Below are positions 13,901-25,900 of a stretch of DNA of 64,000 nucleotides, piece after piece. The stretch spans positions 3,224,001-3,288,000 of the forward strand of contig NC_088711.1 of the NCBI RefSeq assembly GCF_963576615.1. Reading direction: 5' to 3'. Source of the DNA: Watersipora subatra. Taxonomy: Eukaryota > Bryozoa > Gymnolaemata > Cheilostomatida > Watersiporidae. The notes beneath the pieces are model-generated. The model had not been told where the DNA came from and did not search any database. It worked only from the letters and a program-made list of their open reading frames with translations. Numbering within the stretch: the stretch's first letter is position 1; each line of letters starts with the position of its first letter. Position numbers and translations under genes: made by a program.

Positions 13901-16900
13901 GAAATAATTAGCAATTAATGGCTAAATAACGTCTGTTTTGCTACGATTACAATGAAAAATGATTTGGTATACAATTATATGATTTTAATTCGTTTTAGTG
14001 ATGGCATCATAAAGCGAAAACGTCATATAGAGTGGTATAGAGACCTATGGTAACTATCTAATGCAAACACCCCTTGGTAAAAATCATCAAAATTTGATAG
14101 ACCTCTGTACATATTAAAAATTAGTAACAAGATGATATATGTTAACCTTAGTAGTTATAGTTACCTACAGTAACTTGGGTGTATTTATTGGTTATGATCT
14201 GCAAGAAAATGTAACATTACAATGTACTACCTTATCTAACTTCAAGGAATGTAGCTTTTTAAACACATACTTCTTAGAAAGCAAAGTTCTAGTATGTATG
14301 TTATTACGATAAACCTCAACTTGGTCATAGGCTAAAATTATATCACTTATTTGTTTTCGGTTTTCGTTTTCACTATAACGTATAATGAATAACGCTGAAA
14401 TGAGAAAGTGAGATAGAGAGCAAGCAAGCATCATATCTCATTTAGGCGTTGTGTAACGGATTTCGGGAATAGCACATCGGCAGTTTGTCATAATCAGTAA
14501 ACTGAGTGTCCAATTTGAATTTTAAGAAAAAATTGTTGTTGATATATGGCGGAAAAGACAAAAACGGTGAAGACAAAAAACATCGTGTTCCATATTGTAA
14601 AACAAAAAAATCTTTTCACATGGGCATCGTAACCCGAGGGCATCGTGACTCGAGGGCATCGTAACCCGAGAGCATCGTAACCCGAGGGCGCACTGTATTA
14701 ATTAATAATTTAGCGCGTGCGATCGCCAAAAATGATGTACAGTAGATGGTAAGAGCGACTGGTGTGATAAAAATGGCTCAGTCTTGTGGTTATGCGTGCT
14801 TGTTGGTAGACTTGCGACTTGGATGTTGCAAGTTCAATCCAGTGATCAAGCAGATATTTCATTGCTAGATTGTAATCGTTACAAGTGAATATAGGCTGCG
14901 CATAGAGTATAGCCTTTTGGCAGTTCACGAAGTTGGCAAATTGGCAAATGAATGGCTTGAATGGATTTCGGTGATGTTTTTCAATAACAACCGATTCATA
15001 GTTACGTTTTTACATATTCAGATTTTATCAGGTTTAAAGCAATTTCCTAATCTAGACAAAGCCAGCTAGAAATTGTTCGCTAGAGTTGTGGTGTTAGCTT
15101 GGCAAGGTTCTATGAATTGATGGCTTTTCTTATGCTAACAGGAAAGCTTCAGCTTGTTCAATCCTACAACATGGCTAAAGTGTTATCAGAAGGGAGATAG
15201 TCTTTTACTCCTTCATAGAGTCAAGGTGAGCAATTTTTAGATTCCCAAGTCTTGAAATAAGACACTACCAAAGGCCACGAAGTGTTGAATACAGTCGAGG
15301 CAGGATAACCATTGCCTCGTTGTATTTTTTTAAGCAATTATCTGTGCTCACAGTGCAAAGAGACACCTAGTCGCACGTTTTTGATAATAAAATAAATATT
15401 GTTATATTTTGTATATTATAAGTGTATTGTAAAGTCTTTTTTACAGTTTTTTGCAACAAGTCAACTTTGTTACAGGATTTGTCACGAAAGTTTAGATTAA
15501 AGTTTAAGGCTACGGTGCGGAAGAGCTCTTTGGAGATATGTGATGAAGTGGCGCAGGTGCTCCGACAGTACTTAACTGTTGCTAAGCTAGATGCCCACTG
15601 TCAGCAGAGCCAGCCGATGGAGCTTGAACCCACTCAGTGTTTAACTGGACAAGTTTCACAGGATGTCTTTGCTCAGGTAACCAATTACATGTAGCTCATA
15701 ATCAGGTAACCAATCATAATCGACTCACTGGTAAAGACTAATAATAAAATACAGTCAAACATGGATAACTTGCCCACGGATAGCTCGAACACATGGTTAA
15801 CTCGAACGGTTTCTTTGGTCCGTTCCCACGTAATGATAAATTGCTATAGATAACTCGACCTCAACTCTGTTAACTCGAACAGTTTTTTGCCCAACGTCTA
15901 CCGAGACGTTTGTTATCGCTTTAGAAAATCACTTTATTCCAAGTCATAGAGGTAAACCTCAACTTTTCGTAAATCATAGGCGTCGTTATTACCACCGTCG
16001 GCAAAATATTTTTGTCAACGACTTTTCTAAAGGTTTGGTGAATTTTGATTTTTACCAAACATCCGCTTAGCGATAGCTTGTCGGAAGCATGGAAAAGTGA
16101 GGTGACCTTCGCATAAACTTTAAAAAAAATCGGCAAAATTGATCTCGGTTAAAACGCTCAAAAGAAAAGAATGTCTTTTCTTCTGAGCATTTCAACAACG
16201 ATCAAGTTTTGCCAATTTCAATCTAAAAAACGTCCTGGCAATAACATCACCTCAAACAACAAAACAATCTCAAGTGATAGAAAAATTTCCTATACTTTTT
16301 GATAAAAAAGTTTTAAACTTTACATTAGAAGCATTTAATTTGAAACAAGCCATTTATGCTTTTGATTTCTATTATAGTTTGTATATGTTAGAGGTGGAAC
16401 GAGACACGAGACGTCTCGAGTATTGACCTGTCTTGTATCGGTCTCGTCTCGACTTAACCATTGCCAAACTCGAGACAGGAAATAGAACTAAAGCGCCCGC
16501 GCACGGTTGTTAAAACATGGCTTCTTGTGGTAGCAACAACTCCATATATTGTAATGGATTGCGGGCAACTGCCTTAAAAGTTATACCCGGTCCGTTACTA
16601 CCTGTTGCTATTGATTATGTTGGCCACCGAGTCTAATCATGTAGTCCGGACAACGGCCCTGTTAATATATTGTAGTTCGGTTCTGTGTCCTTAAAACAGA
16701 TACCGGGTCGTATCTAATTACCCTTCGGATAATCCAATTTAATAAATAAGACTTTGCGGGTAAAATGTCTGTATTTTATCGTATCGTGTCTAAACACTAA
16801 TCTGTGTATCGTGTCTAAACAACTGCCCTTCATAAAATTCGGGCCTCTTTTATATACTACCAATCGCGGGTAAAACTTGCCTGGACATGGAGAAACGAAC

Positions 16901-19900
16901 GAAAGGCCGTGTCGACCATAGTCCGTGTTCGGTTAACAATGAAGTTATTGTTAGTTCAATATAAGAATATACATGTACATGTATACAGTAATTAATATAG
17001 TTTCATGAGTACAATTTAAATATAATTCACATACTACAGTTAATACACAAACAACACTTAACATTAATCAAACGATAAGAATGAAAGTGTTATCGTGTGT
17101 TCTTTTAGTTGCGGTATTTCTTTGTAGAGTGACGGCTATCGGTTTCATTACACATTACATTAAAAAGTAAGACCTATTCAATAGATGGTAAAAATATACA
17201 TGTACAAAGCAATATGTTTATAATAATTATGATCAATCAAGCTAAAGATTCTTAGAATATATAACTTCGGTATTTTAGAGCTGTTTGTGTCACCTTTATT
17301 TATTTATATCACTATTAAAATGTTGTATTTAAATCATTTACACCAGGTGAAAATTCAATTTAAAAAGAGTTTTATCAATTTTATATATACCAAGTAGCTA
17401 GTACTTGTGTAGTAAAATCATCACCAAATGCTCATTATTTTACTGTCTCGTGTCTCGAGTCTCGAATTTTTACAAGACAGTGTCTCGAGTCTCGTCTCGA
17501 ACTTAAAAAACCTGTCTCGTTCTACCTCTAGTATATGTGCATATATCTACTAATAAATAAATACATGGACTTGTGACAGTGCTCTGATAACTTGAACGCT
17601 CTGATAACTCGAACGCTCTGATAACTTGATCACTTTCGCTCGGTCCCGTGAAGTTCGAGCTATCCATGTTTGACTGTACTTGTAATATTTGATTTACAGA
17701 TAACCTAGTCTGAAAATGAATGTGTTCATTGCTTTCAAGTTGTCATCAAGGTTACATGAACGCATCACTCCAAAACAAACTGGAGTTCAATAAAACCGTA
17801 AGCCTTGTAAACCTGTATACCCTGTTAAATACAGTAGACACTTCTATTACGTGTACCTCCTATAACTTCAATTCCAGATAATATAAACAATTTATGCAAA
17901 GTTTTTGCTTCGTACTACGTAAAAAATGTCATATAACGTAAGGTGCCAAGTAGTTGCAACTATTCAAATTGGATTTGAATGGTAACATATCTCGCCCCAC
18001 TTGTGAGAAAAAATAACGTATGTATTGCATTATATATACAACTTCTATGACATTTTACTTCATCGTGAGTGACCGTCAGATGCATTGACAAAGCAGAGAA
18101 TAGGTAGCTGCGCAATTGTTCATAAATACTTAAAGGCGATCGATTGGTGCAGGTGTTACTGCGTGGGTCTACCAATCTAAATGTCACAAGTTGAGTGTAT
18201 CGCCGAAAGTTATCTTTTATCCTAATCTTGACCCCCCTCCCCCCTAGATACAGATAGACGACGAACTGGTAGTACCACATTTTTATAGTATAAATATTTT
18301 TGTTCTACTCTATGTAGACGTATAAAATATTTGTTATTAGTTCTACTATGCGCTCCCATCAACTTATTGTAAAATTAACCAATCATAATCTATTAAACCA
18401 GTGGAATTGATCAGAAAAAGGAGAAGAGTTGTCAATGCAAACTAATCCCACGACCAAACACGAGCGAAGCGTGTGTTTGGAAGCTTTATGATAAATGCAT
18501 ATGTGCACACAACTCCTGAAAATTATCCATCAACATCCATACCCAAACTCTTGTACCGAAATCCCATCAAAAACTTTAACCATTTTTCTGTGGAGTCGTT
18601 TAAGTATAATAATGATACAAAACACATAAACCTATTTAAAAATGTTACCAAGTCTTTTAAAAACGTCGACAATATCCTAAAACTTACCCATCTGATCAGA
18701 TTATACATTACTTGAAAGATTAATTTGGCCTAAAATCGTCATTAAAACCTGACAAGACTTTTTAATCAAAATTAAGACCGGCTAACAAAACTCCCATAAA
18801 GCCGTGCGACAGATAGTAGAACCGTGCGCATTTCACGAGAAAAATGTGCACATGTCACCAGTCTATGGCCTAAATTACCACTGGAATACCGTTTGTTGCT
18901 TTCTCTCTAGGAAGAGTATAGTTCATATTGGAAAAAGTTCGTTTCCTGTTACAACGGTAAAATATTGAGAATAGTAACTTTAAAATCTTGAGATTAGATT
19001 TTACTGAACTCTACTTTTCCCTATTATTAGGGAAACTGAAAAATTTCCGCACCTTCAGTAAAATCCAATTACAAGATCTTGAAGTTACTATTCATCGGCT
19101 TACGCCAACCAACTCTCAATATTTTACCGTTGTAACAGGAAATGAACTTTTTCCAATATGAGCTATACTCTTCCGTCTCTCTAGTTCGAAACATTAATGA
19201 CTTACTTGTTAACAACTTCGCTAGGAAGCGCATCACTCGATTAGCTATCAATGACCAAATCCTACAACGTAAAAGAGAGGAGACTAGACTGCGCGACCTT
19301 TAACGGAACACTGCACTTATCTAACAAAACTGTTTCTATTATTTTCTATATGAACTTTTTCTAAACACTTTATATGTCTCCTTTTCGATATTTCTATTAT
19401 TATATATTTCCTTTGATGTTAGTTCGTATACAAAATACTTTACATATACTTATATAGGGCCTACATATAAATCTATTTACAACATTATTCTATATCATAT
19501 ACCATAATTCCATTTCTATTACTTTATATACAACTTTACGTTCCCCATATGCTTTTCATTCACAACATTCCTAACATTTTTCTATACTTACACTTCTAAA
19601 ATAGAACTTTTTCACTTTTATATATTTATTTATATTACACTACCAAATACAACTGTAATATCAACAATTAACCAATTACTCATATACCTGGCTTGAACCC
19701 AACATTACCTCCAAAATAAATTGTTAGTTGCACCTTTTTGGAGTCGTGCTCCCTCAAATGTATTTTATATCATCTCGAACAACTCTCATTTACACTATAC
19801 TCTGTCAATTCCTGCTGACAACTACTTTTTCTACAACCAGCAGTACCCTTTCTTTTTTCCATTATCACTTTGGTCGTGGGCTGTATTACAGGGGAATTCC

Positions 19901-22900
19901 TAGTAATATTACAGCTACGATACTGCCAACAAATTAAAAAGGTAAGTCTGGTTTTTCTTTTTTGTATGGCCAAAGGGGTGAATTTGGAAAGATCTTGGAT
20001 TAGGATTAGGCAATTTACACGTATTTTACTGTTCGTATAATGCAAAATCTTTATAACGTAAAACTTCCTGAAACAGATTATTTACGATGTAGGAGCATCT
20101 ACTGTATATATTACTGCAGTAAAAGATATGACCAATGATAAGCTTTTTCTGATCATGTTGCAAAAAATTGATACTCCACATAATTTCTCTATGTTTTGCA
20201 CCTTTATTCCAATAATGCCTCATTGGAGAAATCACTCATCAACTTGTGAAGTGTAAAGTCAGCTAGTAGTACCATTTCCTATGCACTCACAAATTACAGT
20301 TCATTGTAATGTCTATAGTTCGCTGCCACCACCGGGCCACGCATGAAACCTATTAACCTTGCCGAAACACATTAAAATATCAGTTATGCCATAATTACAC
20401 TGCTTATTAAAACATACTCATGCTGCCGCACTGGAAACGGTTTTTCTAAACGACTTCCACTGGTTTCCCTAATGGTGACATTGTACGTGCTGACTCATAT
20501 TTGCTTTTACATATATATACGCCAGTTTCAGATTAGCCACGCAGTAGCAGTTTTAGTGCTGTGGGCAGCAAGTAACCCAGCACAAAAAGTTTTATTATCA
20601 ATAAGTGACAAAATTATAAGTGAGAGACTAGCAGGCCTACGGAGGCAAAAGGTCAGTTTTATTATATACCTATATGTATTTTATTTGACTAAATTGAATG
20701 CTTTTGTTTTAATGTGACTTTCATGTCAATTATATAATGTTTGTTTTATGTTATTATACTTTACACTGTAGTTTTATTGTGACATGTACTTTTGTAGACT
20801 TCACGGTCTATTCCGGCTATCAGTAAAATAAACAGTCATATCTACCAGAATACGATCAGTTCAGTTTAAACCACCGCAAAACCTGCTGTCATCTCGATTC
20901 GTGGCAATTTCGCTACAGTGAAGTCTTATCCTATGGTGGAATAAGAAACAATCAGTAAATCAGCACAGAAGCAACAAATCTTCTGGATCATCAGAAAACA
21001 GTCAGCTATTCAACGTAAGAGACATATCGTTAGAATTGTTGAACAATCAGTTATTCGTGGAACGAAAGAACCACAGCAGTCGATCAGTATATCAAAAGAA
21101 TCAGCATACGTAACATTTATCAGTACAGGACATTATCGTCTTAAAGCAGTCAACTCAGCAAAAGGCAGTTACATATTGCATCAGCAGAAAACCACAGCAT
21201 CCCAACTCTCCTCAACAGGAACAGATAAGCAATTTACTTCTATTCTTATTTTTCAATCAGTGTTTTTGCAAGCTTTCTTTTCAAACTTGCAATCAACTCC
21301 AGTTTTAGTAACTTGGAACAAGCTTGCTATCAGTCTTTGTTTAGACAATTTGGTTTTGATTTATTTAGAATCATATTGTAAACCGTGCTGGCTAATCTGA
21401 AAGGCAGTTATATGAAAATTTGTGTTCGTTAATTGTTAAAAGCAGCTAGAGTGTCACCAGCGTTTGTGGTTACGGTGGAAGAAGTTTAGTCAGCCGTTCT
21501 ATTGTCGCTTGCGCGTGAGATGAATTAATAGGCTATTAATATTGGCACAAACTCATCGCAATCCTTACATATTTTGTGGTTTGCTGTCGCGGAATTGTGG
21601 GTAATATCGTGCAGATTTGGCAGCAGCAGTAATTAACCAGGTGCAATACTCATCACAGCTATTAGAAACTTTGATTTTACACATAATATTTGGTGTGCCA
21701 CCGTGTTGAGTAACGATGGCTGATGAAGAAAATCATGCCACAAATTCTTTTGAAAATGTAACTGAAACAGAAAGTGCAGAGGCACCATCTGTAAGCATGG
21801 CAGCTAGTGAACAAAGTACGACACATTTGAGCAGTATAGATGTTGTAAAACAGCGAAGCTATAGAAAGCCATCTGAAAAAAGTAAACAGAATAAAGCCAG
21901 CCAACTAAAGACAGAAATAATCAGTGTGATTAGCTCAAAGCTAGATTCTTTTGAAAAGAGTTTTCCTAGCATAGACAGAACTGATTATGATGCATTGTAT
22001 ACCTATTTGTCTCACCTTGAGAAAGATGATGGTAGTGAAATACAAATGCTTTGTGAAGAATTTTATACTCTGTGTAATAATAAAACAGATGAACAAGTTG
22101 AAAACCTGAGAGCAATTTATCGCAGCGAGCGAGAAGAAAATGTTGCATCATTAAATGGGCTTTTGGATGAGATCGAAGCTAAGGAAGAGGAGGAGAAAGC
22201 TTTAATAGAGCAAGAGATGGAGAGACGGCTAGCAATGCTGGAGGAGCAAAGGAAGAGGCAAGCAGAAGCAAGAAGAGCATTTCAAGAACGGTTAAACCCA
22301 ACACTGAGAAGAGTTACTAGTCAACCACTCAGTGTTGAACTTGACCAATCAGCAGAAGTGGAGATGCCAACAACTATTGATATGCAATCTCCTTCTCGAA
22401 GTTTAAATGAGCAGCCAGTTCTCTCTAAGTCAGTTGTGAAGTCGTCGCCAACACAACACGCAAGCAATCGCCTCTCACAGGAATCGACACCAAAGCTCAC
22501 AAGCACGAGTCAGGAGTACGGTGCTCTAGAACGACTAACAAACTCCATCACAGAAGCAGTAAAAATTACAAAACGTACTATAGTTGAACCGACAATCTTC
22601 TACGGCGACCCGATGAAGTTTAGAGATTGGGAATCCGATTTTGATGAATTTCTCGACGCAGAAGGCATCACAACAAGTGCTAGAAAGATGCGCATACTCA
22701 AGAAGTTTATCAGTGGCGATGCCCGCCGATGTGTTGAAGGCTTTTTGCTGGATGACTCATTAAATTCGTATACTGAAGCAAGAAAACTCTTACAAGAACG
22801 ATTTGGGAAAAAGGTGAACATAGCTCGTCATCTGAAGAAAAAACTCAAAGATTGGCCTAAAATAGGAAACAGGGATGGTCAAGCATTGCAACAGTTTGCA

Positions 22901-25900
22901 GACTTTCTCAGTCATTTACTTAGCGCAAAACCAACAGTCTCACATTTGAACAGTCTTGATGAATCTGAAAGCAACGAAGAAATGCTCGAGAAGCTGCCTG
23001 ACTGGTTAAAGATCAAGTGGAAGTACCAAATACGTAAGTATGAAAAAGACCATGATGACTACCCTCCCTTCAGCGTATTCAAGGAATTCATTAATGAGGA
23101 AGCTTCAACAGCTAACATCTTGGGAACCAAAGAAAGTACACGCAGTGACAAGTTTTCGGAGCTAAATAGAAGAGCAAATTCGAAGCAGTTGCAAACATTG
23201 CAAGCTTCAACATCGAAAGACAGGAAAAGCATGACAGCAGAACAATCAACCAAGTATTGCAAGAAGTGTGATCAATACAATCACCATACAGCCCAGTGTA
23301 ATTTGCTTGTCAAGGCCACATACGAAGAAGCCTTACAGTTCTTTAAGGAAAATCACCTCTGTTTCCATTGTGGAAAGGGTAATCACAAACACAATGAATG
23401 CTCTAATCGGTGGAAGTGCAAGGTCTGTAAACGTTCACATCCAGATTGTCTCCATAAATCAAGCAGCGATTGGGAAAGTGAAAAGCCTCAGCAGTACAAC
23501 AAAACAGAAAAAATACCCGTAGCTCAGAGCTCGCAAGCAAGCCCTAAAGACTCAACTCAACCATCTAAGCAACATATTGTGGCTATGGCTAAACAACCCA
23601 ACCAAATCGGACTACTAAGTATGCTTCTTCCAGTAACGATCTTATGAGGAAATGGACGCGAAATGACAGTCTATGCGTTACTAGACAATGGATCTGACAC
23701 AACATATATCACAGAAAATGCTGTAGATCAGATAAAGCTGAAATCTTATGGTGAACCAGAAAAGGTTACAATATGTACTTTGGCAGGAGAAGAAACTAGG
23801 TACAGAAAGAAGTATAAGTTCTCCATTAAAGGAACTGGACCAGCAGCAGATAGCTCTAGTTTTTCAATTGTTGCGCTAGAGCAAAAAACTATACCTCACA
23901 ATGAGAACCAAATACCAACCGAAAAGGTAGCCAAATCCATACCTCATTTGAGTCATATCGCCCACCTCATCTCACCAAAGCTAGACCTTGCTGTAGACAT
24001 GCTGATTGGACGAGACAATTCTCACCTATTAGCACCACATGAGTCGATAATTGCAGATGCGTCAGAGCCGTTTGCTATGAGAACAGTTTTAGGTTGGACA
24101 CTATGTGGAGGAAATCCAAGTGCTGATGCACTACCATCGAGCTGTTTCGCCTCACAAAACGATGAGTTTCATGACATAAACGACCAAAGAAAGATGTCGC
24201 AAAATGACATGACCTTCCTGAAAATACTAGAAAGTGGAACTAAAACAACAGATGATGGTTCTCTTTCGTTACCATTACCTTTTACTACTACTCCATACAT
24301 GCCAAACAACAAGTCTCAAGCCTTGAAAAGACTTAAACAGCTCATCAAAAGATTGCAGGGTGATGCCATTCTAAAGAATGAGTATTTCAAGTTTATGCAG
24401 GATATGATAAACAGTGGACACGCAGAACTTGTGCCTGACGGAAGCACACCTGAAGGGCAGAAATGGTATTTACCACATTTCGCTGTATTTCATCCTAAAA
24501 AGCGAAGTCTTCGAGTTGTATTTGATGCCAGTGCAAGGTATGGAAACAGAAGTCTCAATGAAGAACTGCTATCTGGGCCTGACCAAATGAACAGCTTGCG
24601 TGGAATTTTATTAAGATTTCGTCGTGAACCTATAGCCATATCATGCGACATACAGAAGATGTTTCACAATTTCAAAGTCGACGAAAAAGATAGAAACTAT
24701 TTACGGTTTTTGTGGGTAGAGGCTGATTTGCAGACTGTCAAAGAGTATCGGATGACTGTACATCTATTCGGAGCTACAAGCTCTCCAGGAGTAGCTACCT
24801 TTGCTCTAAACAAGGTAGCAGCCGACTTCAGACAAATATCCCGAAGCAGCAAAGTTCATCATAAATGACTTTTATGTAGATGATGGCATAACTGGCGTCA
24901 AAACCGAACAGGAAGCCACAGACTTGATCGAGAATGCAGTGAGCATATGCAAAAAAGTCAACCTTCGTTTGCACAAGTTTCTCAGCAACAAGGGAAATGT
25001 GCTTGAAACCATCCCAAACACTGAAGTAAGCAAGAACTTGCAAGGACTCGACATCTACAAAGACAAGCTACCTTCAGAAAGAACACTTGGCCTGGAATGG
25101 TGCACAGACAGTGACACCTTCACTTTTACTAACAATAAGACTGAGAAGCCACCTACTAAAAGGGGCATTCTTTCTTCTGTATCCCAATTGTACGATCCTA
25201 TTGGTCTTATCGCACCTTTTACCCTTCAAGGAAAAATCTTGATGCAGCAGTCTTGTAAAGAGGACAAAAGTTGGGACCAAACCGTATCCCCTGATTTACA
25301 AGAAAAATGGAGAAAATGGAATGATGGTTTTGACCAACTCCAAAACATTAAAATACCAAGGTGTCTAAAACCAGCTGGTTTTGGAGAGGCTCTCAGAAGT
25401 GAGCTGCATTATTTTGGTGATGCAAGTTTGCAAGGGTTTGGTGCCTGTGCCTATTTGAGGATTATCAACAAAGAACAAAGAGTGCACGTTGCACTGATCT
25501 CTGCCAAATCTAGAGTAGTACCTGTCAAAGGGCTAACGATTCCTCGCTTAGAGTTACAAGCAGCAGTGGAAGCGGTGAGACTTGCCAACTTTATTAGAAC
25601 AGAGCTGCAGACACATATTGACCAAGAATACTTTTGGTCAGACTCTACAACCACCTTGGGATATATTAAGAACAGTGATACTCAATTCCGCATGTTCACA
25701 GCAAACAGAGTTAATGAGATCCGAGAGAGCAGCAACCCCAACCAGTGGTACCATATCTCAGGAGTTGAAAATCCAGCCGACATTGTATCACGGGGTGCTT
25801 CAGCCGAACAACTAGCAGCAAGCAATTGGTACAAAGGACCAGCCTTTCTCCAGCAACTTACTATCGATGAACAAGTAAAGAGTGACAAAGACTATCAAGA

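Larger units (their letters stand above)
17832..20104 (+). mobile_element. M1 element copy 2, split by a Helitron
   Basis: Starts CAGTAGACACTTCTA after TA and ends TAGGAGCATCTACTG before TA. Without the 1458-bp Helitron at 18446-19903 the element is about 815 bp, like the other M1 copies. It shares long blocks with the reverse complement of the copy at 32705-33570, including GGCGATCGATTGGTGCAG and the tRNA-like segment GGTCTACCAATCTAAATG, then CACAAGTTGAGT. Its right end abuts the 141-bp direct repeat that flanks the BEL/Pao element. Confidence 0.85.

Noticed and set aside
14770-14860. tRNA gene
   Set aside because: A- and B-box-like words are present but the acceptor and anticodon stems do not pair; a tRNA-derived repeat is the better call. 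The same applies to 33985-34055, 61890-61955 and the two minus-strand units near 63.5 and 63.85 kb.
20472-20717. Open frame with exon-like borders (TTTCAG|ATTAGC ... CAAAAG|GTCAGT) and phase 0 on both sides, apparently a REC114 exon between 15676 and 29279
   Set aside because: It lies within the LTR, occurs again in the right LTR (27862-28107), and the REC114 alignment is better with exon 3 joined directly to exon 4. At most it could be an LTR-derived cryptic exon.
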